From contig CAIQBW010000008.1 of NCBI GenBank assembly GCA_903870165.1, forward strand, positions 1-64,000: 64,000 bases of DNA, read 5' to 3'. Positions 7,967-17,024 of the stretch are shown piece by piece; the first letter of the stretch is position 1; each line of letters begins with the position of its first letter. Below the pieces are notes generated by a model. It did no database searches. It saw only the letters and a list, made by a program, of their open reading frames with translations, and was not told where the DNA came from. This DNA comes from an uncultured Methylophilaceae bacterium. GTDB taxonomy: Bacteria > Pseudomonadota > Gammaproteobacteria > Burkholderiales > Methylophilaceae. The position numbers and the translations under genes are program-made.

Positions 7967-8947
7967 GTGCATATTTGCTTGGTAATCGATGCAAAACTTC
8001 CAGTTCAAGGTTATGGAGGGACGGAGCGAGTTGTTTATTGGCTTGGTAGAGCTCTATATGACGCAGGTCACAAAGTTACATTTTTGGCGCAACAGTCTAA
8101 GTTGGATTTTGCAGACGTTATCGTGATCGATAAGAATAAGCGCTTGGAAGATCAACTTCCAGAAAGCGTTGATATTGTTCATTTACATTCTGGATTTGAC
8201 ATGCCGGTTGATATTCCGGCATGTCAAACGATTCATGGGAATTGTCGGGAAGTAACAATTTTTCATCCAAATAGTATATTTGTTTCAAATAGTCACGCTG
8301 AAAATCATGGTGCAAGTGCATTTGTTTACAATGGCCTCGATGCGCGTGATTATGGTGAAGTCGAGTTTAATATTGCTCGTAATTCATATGTTTTTTTAGC
8401 TAAAGCAGCTTGGCGAGTTAAGAATGTAAAAGGTGCAATTCGTGTTGCCGAGCTTGCAAATTCGTCTATTGACGTTTTGGGAGGGCATCGACTGAATTTT
8501 AAAATGGGATTCAGATTAACGCTTTCGGCTAATGCGCACTTTCATGGAATGGTTGATGATTCACTCAAAATTCCTTATTTGCGGCAAGCGCGTGGACTTA
8601 TTTTTCCTGTATTATGGCCTGAGCCATTTGGGGTCGCTGTGATTGAAAGCTTGTATTTCGGTACGCCTGTGTTTGCAACGCCTTATGGATCATTGACTGA
8701 AATTGTTAATCAGGATGTTGGTTTTTTATCTAATTCAGCTTTTGAGTTGGCGACTGCTGCAAGGCAATGGGCGTCGTTCGATAGACGAGCAATTCATGAG
8801 TATTGGGAAAGAAATTTCTCAGCAAAGGTAATGGCTAAAAAATACATCACATACTATACGTCTATTCTGGATGGGCAAAATCTGCATGCCGCGCCAATTG
8901 TTGCAAACCCTGTGAGGGCTTCGCAGATGATGCCTTGGACAATGTAA
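7967..8947 (+). CDS. Glycosyltransferase family 4 protein
   Basis: GT-B fold sugar transferase, probably acting on the LPS core or another surface glycan in the cytoplasm. The start MHICLVIDAKLPVQGYGGTERVV includes the acceptor-side GGxE motif. The donor-binding region is ARGLIFPVLWPEPFGVAVIES, with the EPFG..E pattern of family 4. The 326 residues are slightly short, with a compact linker. The start is GTG with aaagga five bases upstream. It is the only plus-strand gene inside an otherwise minus-strand block and converges with the WaaE-like gene 3 bases away. Sugar specificity cannot be read. Confidence 0.82.
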   Translation: MHICLVIDAKLPVQGYGGTERVVYWLGRALYDAGHKVTFLAQQSKLDFADVIVIDKNKRLEDQLPESVDIVHLHSGFDMPVDIPACQTIHGNCREVTIFHPNSIFVSNSHAENHGASAFVYNGLDARDYGEVEFNIARNSYVFLAKAAWRVKNVKGAIRVAELANSSIDVLGGHRLNFKMGFRLTLSANAHFHGMVDDSLKIPYLRQARGLIFPVLWPEPFGVAVIESLYFGTPVFATPYGSLTEIVNQDVGFLSNSAFELATAARQWASFDRRAIHEYWERNFSAKVMAKKYITYYTSILDGQNLHAAPIVANPVRASQMMPWTM

Positions 8948-8950
8948 AAG

Positions 8951-9697
8951 TTATTTCTTTGGTAATTGACAAAGATAAAGTTTAAGGTATTTGTAGTATG
9001 TGGTTTCTGCGTTTGCAATCGCTAGAATGAATCCTGAAGAGCCGTCAAGAAACCCAAGTTTGATGAAGTAGGTTCTAATAAAAGCCCAAGTGCCGTGGAG
9101 TATTGCGTTGCTTAACGAGCCCTTTTTGTTTCGATTATGAAGATCTAAAGCACCTGCGGTTGAGTATGCATTCATTTTATAAAGCAACGTTTCATAGTTT
9201 CTATAGCTGTAGTGAGTTAGAGGCGTTTTTAAATGTCCTAGTTTTTGCTTTGTTTCTATGTGCTCGTGGACTTGGTGCGAACTAAATCTAGCTGAATTAC
9301 GCTTGAATAGACGTATTGTCCTATCTGGATGCCAACCTGAATGTTTCATGAATTTCGAGATAAAAAGCGATGATCTCGGCACATCGAAAACATTAAAGTT
9401 CACCTGTGCTATAGCATTTTGAATTTCTTTTTTAAGTTCGCTGGTTATTCTTTCATCAGCATCGAGTGAAAAAATCCAGTCGCTTGTCGAGAAATCGATA
9501 GCTCGGTTCTTTTGATGCCCGAATCCCTGCCAGTCCGTTTCAAAGATTTTTGCGCCTAATTTTTGAGCGATGAATAAGGTTTCATCGGTGCTTCCAGAGT
9601 CCACAACAACAATTTCATCTGCAAAAGAGGCACTCGCTATACATTCTCCAATATTAGATGCTTCGTTTTTTGTTATGATGATTACTGATAATGACAT
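8951..9697 (-). CDS. Glycosyltransferase family 2, WaaE/KdtX-like (LPS core)
   Basis: GT-A enzyme resembling the WaaE/KdtX core glucosyltransferases that put beta-1,4-glucose on heptose I. The sequence begins SLSVIIITKNEASNIGEC and carries DEIVVVDSGSTDET, IFSLDADERI (the DxD-type metal site) and a conserved WHPDRTIRLFKR segment. The C-terminal part is amphipathic and could rest on the membrane. It is the last gene of the minus-strand cassette 8951-13599, 5 bases after the methyltransferase gene. WaaE-like is a family-level statement; the exact acceptor is not certain. Confidence 0.8.
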   Translation of the reverse strand: MSLSVIIITKNEASNIGECIASASFADEIVVVDSGSTDETLFIAQKLGAKIFETDWQGFGHQKNRAIDFSTSDWIFSLDADERITSELKKEIQNAIAQVNFNVFDVPRSSLFISKFMKHSGWHPDRTIRLFKRNSARFSSHQVHEHIETKQKLGHLKTPLTHYSYRNYETLLYKMNAYSTAGALDLHNRNKKGSLSNAILHGTWAFIRTYFIKLGFLDGSSGFILAIANAETTYYKYLKLYLCQLPKK

Positions 9698-9702
9698 ATT
9701 GA

Positions 9703-10389
9703 TTACATTACTTTTTTAGCGATAACTTGTATCTGGGCCACTGCTTCATATTTTGTTTGATCCATGGGCACTTGAAAATGCTTAAAAGCATATTGATCAA
9801 TCATCTTTTTTAGCTTTTGGCGCTTTATTGGGTTGAGTTTTACCAAAATTTTAGTGATTAGCTTGAACCAGAAAGGCTTTGTGCCTATGGTCACCGAGGG
9901 GTTGAACTGAAGGTTGTAGTCATAAAATGCATCCTGTCTCTCTGAAGATATGACTTCTAAGTTGGGTAGCGATTCGAATAGCTTGTGAATGTTGTGAGAA
10001 ACTGGAGACCAGCTTGTACTTTCATTAAGCCTAAAAGTGTTTTTATGATCGGAATTGAAATTGCTAGGCCATATCCCTTGTTCATATAGATTTTCATCTG
10101 GCACAACAATAATCATGTATCCGGTAGGTTTTACTAGCTCCCACCATTCTTTTAGTGCGCTTTTGGGATCAAACATATGTTCTAGACAGTGGCTGCTATG
10201 GACCGTGTCGTAAGATGCTTTTTTTCTATAACTGGTGATAAAGTTTGCATCGCCGTCTTCAATGTCAAATCTTTCCGCCCATTCACAAACTAAATCTTTT
10301 CCAGCGCCAATAACAATTAACTTACCACTCATATATTGTTCGAGGAATTTTGATCCTCTTAGTTTGTTAGTTTTTTCTGTCTCGTTCAT
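9703..10389 (-). CDS. Class I SAM-dependent methyltransferase
   Basis: A 228-residue protein with a Methyltransf_11-like core: KLIVIGAGKDLVCEWAERFDIEDGDA as the SAM-binding strand-loop, DTVHSSHCLEHMFDPKSALKEWWELVKPTGYMIIVVPDE as motifs II-III, then a C-terminal region of unknown fold. Its place within an LPS cassette, with a 4-base overlap with the GT9-like gene upstream and 5 bases before the GT2 gene, suggests it methylates a sugar or a glycan end. The substrate cannot be read from sequence. Confidence 0.8.
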   Translation of the reverse strand: MNETEKTNKLRGSKFLEQYMSGKLIVIGAGKDLVCEWAERFDIEDGDANFITSYRKKASYDTVHSSHCLEHMFDPKSALKEWWELVKPTGYMIIVVPDENLYEQGIWPSNFNSDHKNTFRLNESTSWSPVSHNIHKLFESLPNLEVISSERQDAFYDYNLQFNPSVTIGTKPFWFKLITKILVKLNPIKRQKLKKMIDQYAFKHFQVPMDQTKYEAVAQIQVIAKKVM

Positions 10390-11462
10390 ATAATTTTCTT
10401 TGCCATATTTATTATATTGGATATCTTAATGTCCTCGACACTGCGACTTTGTGACTGGACTGCATATTTTAATAAATGTTTTGGCAATCGCCATATTGGA
10501 TTAATTGTGTTGTTGAAAAGCCCGATTACTGGTGTTTCTGTTGTTGTTGCTAAGTGCATTAGGCCGCCGTCTGCTGCAATTATGAGCGTGGTTTTTTGCA
10601 TTAAATTTCGGCACTCTATTAATGATGTTTTCCCAACAAAATTATGTATTGTTAAACTTACACTTTTAATTGCTTTTGCTTCGGTTAGCCCGTTTGAGCT
10701 TCCCAACAAGATCACATCTTGAATTCCTATGTTTTCAAGCTCTTTTATCAATGCATCCCAGTTAGTAAAAGTTCTGTCTTTATCTACCCCTCCGATTGCT
10801 AATGCTACTGACTTTGAAGGTGAGGGAGTTTTTTTTGTATCATTTGTAAATGCTAATTTTTGTTGGGCGTGTAGCTCTTGATCTTTTGCGCTCAGTTTTT
10901 TTTGCGTTAGCTCAGCAAGTCTTTTTGTTGAAAAAAGCGCTCTGTTTATTTCAGGCCCAGTAAACTCGCCATAAATTGAAATCCATGGTTGATGTCGAGC
11001 ATAAATAATTTTGTGCTTAAGGGCTTTCCATGTGAAATTTGTGATTATTACAAAATCGTACTTTTCTGATTGAATGAGTTTTGGATCGCTCTGGACAGAA
11101 TGAATGTATTTGTCATTAGCAAATAATTGGGCTAAGTGAGCATGTGTGAATAAATCTATTTTGATCCCAAGTTTATAAAGCAAAGACCTTGGAGCTAGAT
11201 CCATTAGGGCATCTCCAATTTGAGGTGCATCATAATACAGCCATAAACATTTTTTATGTTTTTGGGGGTTTATTAAAGTTAATAGGTGTCTTTTTTGATT
11301 TGAAATGACTAAAGGGGTAAGCCTTCTCAATGACCGCCAACCTAACTTCATCAGCCCTTTTTTTGACAACAAGCTACGTTTGTTTGTCTCAATATACTCA
11401 TCAATAGGCGGAGTAATTGAATTAATTGCGCCCCTGATTAACAGTTTTTTTATACACAACAT
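10386..11462 (-). CDS. Divergent glycosyltransferase family 9 (heptosyltransferase-like) protein
   Basis: This 358-residue protein keeps the GT9 C-terminal half: VALAIGGVDKDRTFTNWDALIKEL, DVILLGSSNGLTEA, and the donor site IIAADGGLMHLATTTETPVIGLF. The N-terminal half, with a basic KKGLMKLGWRSLRRL stretch before WLYYDAPQIGDALMDLAPRSLL, is more diverged than in WaaC or WaaF. The donor may be ADP-heptose or another sugar. It overlaps the O-antigen ligase gene by 13 bases and the methyltransferase gene by 4. The region is AT-rich, as variable LPS core loci usually are. Confidence 0.7.
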   Translation of the reverse strand: MLCIKKLLIRGAINSITPPIDEYIETNKRSLLSKKGLMKLGWRSLRRLTPLVISNQKRHLLTLINPQKHKKCLWLYYDAPQIGDALMDLAPRSLLYKLGIKIDLFTHAHLAQLFANDKYIHSVQSDPKLIQSEKYDFVIITNFTWKALKHKIIYARHQPWISIYGEFTGPEINRALFSTKRLAELTQKKLSAKDQELHAQQKLAFTNDTKKTPSPSKSVALAIGGVDKDRTFTNWDALIKELENIGIQDVILLGSSNGLTEAKAIKSVSLTIHNFVGKTSLIECRNLMQKTTLIIAADGGLMHLATTTETPVIGLFNNTINPIWRLPKHLLKYAVQSQSRSVEDIKISNIINMAKKII

Positions 11463-12730
11463 GTTGGATTTGAGGTGAATTTGATTTTACTTTGATTGGA
11501 TGCGATTGCGACAATTAAGACAAATGCCCATCCTTCCCAATCATTGTGTAATGAGCTATCTGTCAAGCAGTTTAACGCAAATATAGCAGTTGCAGTCATC
11601 GTTAGATTTGCTAGCCACGAGTCAGTGATTGTGCTTGTATTTTTTATGGTGGTGATTATTAGACTGATAAATAAAATAAAACCTATTAAGCCATATTGGG
11701 ATAACTGTGTGAGGTATTCGTTATGAGTATGGCCTCTGCCAAGTGGCGCTAATGGGTCGCTTGTGTTTTGCAGCTGATATTTGAATGATCCGCTCCCCAT
11801 GCCTGTTATTGGAGACTCTTTAAACATGTTCCAGCTTACATTCCAATAGTGGAGCCTCTCTCCTGCTGATGTGTGTATGTCATTTTTGTCTTTGTAGGCG
11901 CTTGTCTCATTGCTGATTGACGATATGCGAACCTTAACTGATGGAATTGCGAAATATGCCGAACTTGTGGCAATTGCAATTATAGTAAGGATGATGGCAA
12001 TGTGTTTTTTTGAGCGTAAGTGTATAAGCGCTATTACTGATAGGGAAAAGAATAGACTTATGAGCGCCATTCTCCCGTATATGAAAAACAGTAAATCGAT
12101 TGCGCATAATGCAACAAGAACAAGTAACGGGGCTCGATATTTTTTGTAGTAAATGCCTCCAAGCAATGAGGCGGAAAATAATATAGACACGTGAAAGCCA
12201 TGAACAATTTGATTGCGCCAATAAACAAGATTTGGAGCCCCATTTTGTGAGATGTTGTACGCAGCATTTTTTCGGAAGAAATTTAAGTACTCTATGACTT
12301 GGCCAAGCCCGAAGCCATCAATCAACGTTGGCAACATAAGGACTATTACGCCGAGGCAATAGCTGATAATTAAAAGCTTTTTTTGCTCGTTCGACTTGAA
12401 TAATGTTAAAAAAACAGGAATGGCAAGTAGTTTTCTGTAGTTCATTAAATCATGTTTTCCAGTCTCCCAGGGGGTAACTGAAAAGCAGGTTTTGATTAAA
12501 ATAAATATAAAAAGTGTTGAGGCAATAATAACTGCTGGTGTTTTAAAGGCGTCTTGCCAATTCTTCAAATAGGGCATGCCTAATAAGAAGCATATGCCCA
12601 TTAAGTAGAAGCCGAAATTGAAAAAACCGTTTGACCATGGAATCCCGAATGCGCACATTAGCGCCATCCAACGGCTTGCAGTGATTAAGTTAGATTGATT
12701 GCTTGAATCGGTAGTCTTTGAGAGGTTCAT
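11450..12730 (-). CDS. O-antigen ligase / Wzy_C-domain polymerase-like membrane protein
   Basis: A 426-residue multi-pass inner-membrane protein with about ten to twelve hydrophobic segments. The large periplasmic loop carries the Wzy_C pattern ERLHYWNVSWNMFKESPITGMG, then GHTHNEYLTQLSQYGLIGF. This family includes WaaL, which joins undecaprenyl-linked O-antigen to the lipid A core, and the Wzy polymerases. Its place among core transferases favours WaaL, but sequence alone cannot separate the two. It overlaps the upstream GT2 gene by 4 bases (ATGA), so translation is coupled. Confidence 0.8.
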   Translation of the reverse strand: MNLSKTTDSSNQSNLITASRWMALMCAFGIPWSNGFFNFGFYLMGICFLLGMPYLKNWQDAFKTPAVIIASTLFIFILIKTCFSVTPWETGKHDLMNYRKLLAIPVFLTLFKSNEQKKLLIISYCLGVIVLMLPTLIDGFGLGQVIEYLNFFRKNAAYNISQNGAPNLVYWRNQIVHGFHVSILFSASLLGGIYYKKYRAPLLVLVALCAIDLLFFIYGRMALISLFFSLSVIALIHLRSKKHIAIILTIIAIATSSAYFAIPSVKVRISSISNETSAYKDKNDIHTSAGERLHYWNVSWNMFKESPITGMGSGSFKYQLQNTSDPLAPLGRGHTHNEYLTQLSQYGLIGFILFISLIITTIKNTSTITDSWLANLTMTATAIFALNCLTDSSLHNDWEGWAFVLIVAIASNQSKIKFTSNPTCCV

Positions 12731-13599
12731 TTTTTGATGTTTACTAGCTTGAAATGATTTTTACTCAAATCGCAATTGAAAATATGTTCCAATTTCATAG
12801 CCCAGCGATGCTTTTTCTCGCGGCTTGTTAGTTGATGATTTTTATCAGGGCTGAAACGCTTTTCTGCTCCATTTTTAAGCCAATCATTAACTATTGATGG
12901 ATGGTCGCCGTTGAAGAGGTGAATTGCTTGAGGATCAATTTGATATCCATTAAAAAGCGGATGATCGTGCTTCCAATATTTGCCTACACGTTCGTTTTTC
13001 TTGCGCATGGCTTCAACACTTCTGACGTGGCCATAGTGATAAATTGGTGCTCCAACTAAAGCTGCTCTTGGGTAACGGCCTTTTTTGTTTTTATCCATCA
13101 CCACAAAATAAAGGCCGTCAGGTGCCCAGCTTCGGATGGTGTTGCGAATAATCCGACATTCTTGTCGATACCAGGCGGGACTAACTGCTACCCAGTCAGG
13201 GCTGCCAAAGAAGTGGTGGTAATCAAACGCAAGGGCCTCTACTTCTGGATTATTGAGATGTTTTTCCATTGACGCTTTAATCTTCGGCAGGTCGTCTTCA
13301 TGTAAGACTTCATCACCTTCAAGATAGAATGCCCAATCGCCAGTGCAGTTGTATTGTGCAATCATTTTTTGCTGTGCATAAACAAAACCACGGTCTTGCA
13401 TTTTCTCATTCCATTTCGTTGGAATGATTCGAATTTTATCTGAGTTGATGGCTTGAATACGCGCTAGCGTGTCATCTTCACTGTCTCCAACAGCCACAAT
13501 AAACTCATCGCAAATTGGAAGGGCGGAGAGGATGCTTTCTATGAAAGGGTAACCAAGAAGTGTGCCGTTTCGGATAAATGTAAAACCGCTGATTTTCAT
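12727..13599 (-). CDS. Glycosyltransferase family 2-like protein
   Basis: First gene of the minus-strand LPS cassette. From the preferred start MKISGFTFIRNGTLLGYPFIES the protein has a GT-A nucleotide-binding start, DEFIVAVGDSEDDTLARI, WAFYLEGDEVLHEDDLPKI in the metal-site position, and CRIIRN downstream. It differs from ordinary family 2 in having ExDE rather than DxDD there. The ORF track start (13650) adds 17 residues that look like upstream sequence; ATG 13599 matches the normal domain edge, though its ribosome-binding site is weak. Length is then 290 residues. The sugar it uses is unknown. Confidence 0.72.
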   Translation of the reverse strand: MKISGFTFIRNGTLLGYPFIESILSALPICDEFIVAVGDSEDDTLARIQAINSDKIRIIPTKWNEKMQDRGFVYAQQKMIAQYNCTGDWAFYLEGDEVLHEDDLPKIKASMEKHLNNPEVEALAFDYHHFFGSPDWVAVSPAWYRQECRIIRNTIRSWAPDGLYFVVMDKNKKGRYPRAALVGAPIYHYGHVRSVEAMRKKNERVGKYWKHDHPLFNGYQIDPQAIHLFNGDHPSIVNDWLKNGAEKRFSPDKNHQLTSREKKHRWAMKLEHIFNCDLSKNHFKLVNIKK

Positions 13600-13692
13600 T
13601 TTTATATTTGCGATGGTAAATTTTACCCTTGAGTATACCAAAAATATCAAGCTTAAATCTGGTCAAAAAATAGTCTTTTCCAGCTTGTTCTT

Positions 13693-13720
13693 GGGGCTGT
13701 TTGATTTGACGATAAGCCCC
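13693..13720. repeat. Inverted repeat spanning the edd -35 region
   Basis: GGGGCT (13693-13698) and AGCCCC (13715-13720) are perfect arms separated by 16 bases. They enclose the TTGACG hexamer of the putative edd promoter. This is a plausible operator for control of the Entner-Doudoroff pair; which protein binds is unknown. Confidence 0.4.
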
Positions 13721-13734
13721 GCATTGGAGATAAT
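13706..13734 (+). promoter_or_regulatory. Sigma-70 promoter of edd-eda
   Basis: TTGACG, a 17-base spacer and GATAAT lie 33 bases before the edd ATG. Each hexamer has a single mismatch to consensus and the spacing is optimal. Confidence 0.6.
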
Positions 13735-13766
13735 CAAGGACTATCTCAATCATCTATAGCGATACC

Positions 13767-15581
13767 ATGAAACAAATCCTAAATGAAGTGACCGAACGTA
13801 TCCGTGAGCGCAGTGCGCCTACGCGTTATGCTTATTTGCAACGTATTGAGAAAATGGCTTCGCGTACTCGCGGTCCTGATCGTATGGGCTGTGCCAACGT
13901 AGCCCATGCTTTTGCTGCGATGCCGGCGAATGACAAATTAAGAGTGGTGGCTGAAAAGGCCCCAAATATTGGTATTGTCACTGCCTACAATGAGATGCTT
14001 TCGGCGCATCAGCCTTATGTAAATTTCCCTGAAGTGATTCGTGCAGAAGCCCATAAATACGGGGCTACTGTGCAAGTGGCTGGTGGTGTACCTGCAATGT
14101 GTGACGGAATCACACAGGGTGAGCCAGGCATGGAGTTAAGCTTGTTCTCACGCGATGTAATTGCAATGAGTACTGCCGTTGCGCTTTCACATGACGTATT
14201 TGATGCAGCATTGCTACTTGGTGTGTGCGATAAGATTGTTCCTGGTTTATTGATTGGAGCTTTGCAGTTCGGTCATTTGCCATGTGTGTTCGTACCTTCT
14301 GGCCCTATGAGCACTGGTTTGGATAATACGGAAAAATCTAAGGTGCGTGAAAAATTCGCAGAAGGATTGGTTGGTCGTCCGGAGTTGTTGGCTTCTGAGT
14401 CAGCTGCTTATCATGGTGCTGGTACATGTACTTTTTATGGGACTGCCAACAGTAACCAGATGCTACTTGAAGCAATGGGATTGCATGTGCCTGGTGCGGC
14501 TTTCGTTCATCCACATGATCCGCTTCGCGCTTGTTTAACTCGTGAGTCTGTTCGAGTTGTGCTCGAAAATACTCAGAATAATCGTTATATGCCGATTGGC
14601 CGTATGGTCGATGAGCGTGTGATTGTGAACGCCATTGTGGCTTTGTTGGCCACGGGTGGTAGTACAAATCACTGTATTCATTGGGTTGCTGTGGCGCGCG
14701 CTGCTGGTATTATTATTGACTGGGCAGACTTTAATAAACTTTCTAAAAACACTCCATTGTTAGCACGTGTTTATCCAAACGGTAAGGCCGATGTAAACCA
14801 ATTCCAAGACGCAGGTGGCCCTTCATTTGTGATTCGTGAGTTGGTTGAAGGCGGTTACATGCATGAAGACGTTCAATCTGTCGTAATTGGCGGATTGCGT
14901 GATTACTGTAAGAAACCACAGACAGATGGTAAGAGCTTGAGCTGGGTTGAGTTGCCAGCAGAAAGTCCTGATGAAACAATTTTACGGACAGCATCTAAAC
15001 CATTTAGCGCTTCTGGCGGCTTACTATTGTTGCAAGGCAACCTTGGTCGTTCAGTTATAAAGAGTTCAGCAGTTCCTGAGGACCGTCACATTATCGAAGC
15101 GCCAGCAGTTGTGTTCGATGCGCAAGAGGAGTTGTTAGAAGCTTTTGAGCGTGGCGAATTAGAAAAGGACTTTGTGGCAGTTGTACGCTACCAAGGTCCT
15201 AAAGCGAATGGCATGCCAGAGTTACACAAATTAACGCCGCCATTATCAGTTCTTCAAGGTAAAGGCTTTAAAGTGGCAATTGTGACTGACGGTCGCATGA
15301 GCGGTGCGTCAGGCAAAGTGCCTGCGGCAATTCATTTGTCACCTGAAGCTTCAGCTGGCGGTGCGATTGGTAAAATTCGCACAGGCGACATTATTCGCCT
15401 GAACGTTATTGCTGGTACGTTGAATGCCTTGGTGGATGAAGACACTTGGAAAGCGCGTCAAATTGAAGAGTTGAGTGACTCAAAACGATTTGCAAATTCG
15501 CATGGGATGGGTCGTGAGTTGTTTGGCGGTATGCGTAATAACGTTCTAACCGCTGAAGAGGGTGCAGTCACCTGGTTGTAA
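13767..15581 (+). CDS. edd: Phosphogluconate dehydratase (Entner-Doudoroff)
   Basis: Dehydrates 6-phosphogluconate to 2-keto-3-deoxy-6-phosphogluconate. The 604 residues belong to the IlvD/Edd family and match Edd in length and opening. The Fe-S cluster cysteines appear in PAMCDGITQG and LLGVCDKIVPG, and the C-terminal part has VTDGRMSGASGKVPAAIHLSPEA. With eda 38 bases downstream it forms the two-gene Entner-Doudoroff operon. In ribulose-monophosphate-cycle methylotrophs this pathway is the cleavage branch that yields pyruvate from hexose phosphate, which fits the suspected lineage. Promoter and possible operator lie just upstream. Confidence 0.97.
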   Translation: MKQILNEVTERIRERSAPTRYAYLQRIEKMASRTRGPDRMGCANVAHAFAAMPANDKLRVVAEKAPNIGIVTAYNEMLSAHQPYVNFPEVIRAEAHKYGATVQVAGGVPAMCDGITQGEPGMELSLFSRDVIAMSTAVALSHDVFDAALLLGVCDKIVPGLLIGALQFGHLPCVFVPSGPMSTGLDNTEKSKVREKFAEGLVGRPELLASESAAYHGAGTCTFYGTANSNQMLLEAMGLHVPGAAFVHPHDPLRACLTRESVRVVLENTQNNRYMPIGRMVDERVIVNAIVALLATGGSTNHCIHWVAVARAAGIIIDWADFNKLSKNTPLLARVYPNGKADVNQFQDAGGPSFVIRELVEGGYMHEDVQSVVIGGLRDYCKKPQTDGKSLSWVELPAESPDETILRTASKPFSASGGLLLLQGNLGRSVIKSSAVPEDRHIIEAPAVVFDAQEELLEAFERGELEKDFVAVVRYQGPKANGMPELHKLTPPLSVLQGKGFKVAIVTDGRMSGASGKVPAAIHLSPEASAGGAIGKIRTGDIIRLNVIAGTLNALVDEDTWKARQIEELSDSKRFANSHGMGRELFGGMRNNVLTAEEGAVTWL

Positions 15582-15619
15582 AATCATTAACATTAATTAG
15601 AAATTAAAGTAGATAAAAC

Positions 15620-16246
15620 ATGAATACATTAGATTTAGCTAAAGAAGGTCCAGTCATTCCAGTGATCGTGATTAACCGTGTTGAAGATGCGGTGCCAATG
15701 GCTGAGGCTTTGCTCGAAGGTGGAATTAAGGTGCTAGAGGTGACTTTGCGCACATCATGCGCATTGGCTGGCATGGAAGCGATTGCTAAGGCCGTGCCTG
15801 AAGCGATTTTGGGTTCTGGGACTGTACGTAGTAATAAAGATGCACAAGCTTCTAAAGACGCTGGCTGTAAATTTGCTGTTAGCCCAGGTTATACAAGCGA
15901 GCTAGGTCAATTTGCACGTCAAATCGGCTTGCCATTGTTGCCAGGTGTTTCAACAGGCTCAGAAATCATGATGGCGAATGCTGATGATTACTATTTCTTG
16001 AAATTATTTCCAGCAGTTGCAGTCGGTGGTATTAATTTGCTTAAAGGTTTTGCCGGTCCATTTGGCGATGTGAAATTCTGCCCAACCGGCGGTGTAACGG
16101 TTGAGTCAGCGCCACAATTCTTATCATTGCCTAACGTAGTGGTCTGTGGTGGCACATGGCTTACGCCTGCTGATGCCGTTGCGCGTGGAGATTGGGCGCA
16201 CATTACAAAATTAGCAAAAGAAGCTAGCGCAATTAAGCCTGCTTAA
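15620..16246 (+). CDS. eda: KDPG aldolase (2-dehydro-3-deoxyphosphogluconate aldolase)
   Basis: Cleaves KDPG into pyruvate and glyceraldehyde 3-phosphate. The 208-residue TIM barrel shows the family motifs: GGIKVLEVTLRT with the catalytic glutamate, GSGTVRSNKDA, SPGYTSEL, and the Schiff-base lysine in YYFLKLFPA, followed by FCPTGGV. Length is standard. It is cotranscribed with edd and followed by a clear terminator. Confidence 0.97.
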   Translation: MNTLDLAKEGPVIPVIVINRVEDAVPMAEALLEGGIKVLEVTLRTSCALAGMEAIAKAVPEAILGSGTVRSNKDAQASKDAGCKFAVSPGYTSELGQFARQIGLPLLPGVSTGSEIMMANADDYYFLKLFPAVAVGGINLLKGFAGPFGDVKFCPTGGVTVESAPQFLSLPNVVVCGGTWLTPADAVARGDWAHITKLAKEASAIKPA

Positions 16247-16272
16247 GTTTGTTATTTTTGAGCTTAAATTGG

Positions 16273-16309
16273 AACCTATATTCAGCAAAACGGCTGGATA
16301 TAGGTTTTT
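16273..16309 (+). terminator. Rho-independent terminator after eda
   Basis: AACCTATATtCAGC and GCTGgATATAGGTT form a long stem with one T-G pair and an AAAACG loop, running directly into five T residues. It ends the edd-eda transcript. Confidence 0.8.
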
Positions 16310-16333
16310 GAGTTTTTATCAGGTAGACAATTA

Positions 16334-16990
16334 ATGCGTCCTTTAGCGGATTACAAGACGCTTGTGTTTGATTGCGATGGCGTTGTGCTTAACTCTAATC
16401 AGCTTAAGATACAGGCCTACCATGACGTGGCAATTAAGTTTGGGGCGAGTGAAGTGCAAGCTCAGGCTTTGGTTGATCATCATGTGAATTTAGGGGGAAT
16501 TTCGCGCTATCCAAAATTCGAGTATTTTTTACGCGAGATCATGCAACAGCCAGTTACAGAGCAAGCAATGCAAGCTTTGCTGGATAGCTTTACTGCAGAA
16601 GTAAAACGTTTGCTCATAGACTGCGAAATAGCGCCAGATTTGATGCTTATTCGCGAAGCGAACCCCAGTGCGAAATGGATGATTATTTCAGGTGGCGACC
16701 AAGTGGAACTGTGTGACATATTTAAGCAACGCGGCATTGATAAACTGTTTGATGCGGGGATTTATGGTAGCCCGGATAATAAAGATGTTATTTTGGCGCG
16801 CGAAATAGAAACAGGTAATATCGCCAAGCCAGCTTTATTTATAGGGGATAGTCGATATGATCATCAAGCTTCCACAAATGCTGGTTTGGACTTTGTGTTT
16901 TTGAGTGGATGGACAGATGTTGAAGGGTGGCAAGATTATTGTGCCAGCAACCAAATTGTGGTTTTTAATCACCTTGGTAGTTTGATTTGA
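16334..16990 (+). CDS. HAD-superfamily phosphatase
   Basis: A 218-residue haloacid dehalogenase-like hydrolase. Motif I is VFDCDGVVLNSN with both nucleophile and acid-base Asp, motif II is MIISGGD, and motif IV is FIGDSRYDHQAS. An alpha-helical cap lies between I and II, as in beta-phosphoglucomutase or phosphoglycolate phosphatase types. As the first gene of a sugar-modification operon (GT2, LAB_N, epimerase), it may dephosphorylate a sugar phosphate. The substrate is not readable. It starts 25 bases after the eda terminator. Confidence 0.8.
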   Translation: MRPLADYKTLVFDCDGVVLNSNQLKIQAYHDVAIKFGASEVQAQALVDHHVNLGGISRYPKFEYFLREIMQQPVTEQAMQALLDSFTAEVKRLLIDCEIAPDLMLIREANPSAKWMIISGGDQVELCDIFKQRGIDKLFDAGIYGSPDNKDVILAREIETGNIAKPALFIGDSRYDHQASTNAGLDFVFLSGWTDVEGWQDYCASNQIVVFNHLGSLI

Positions 16991-17024
16991 GCGTGATCTA
17001 ATTTGAAAAGGCTAAGCTAATTTC

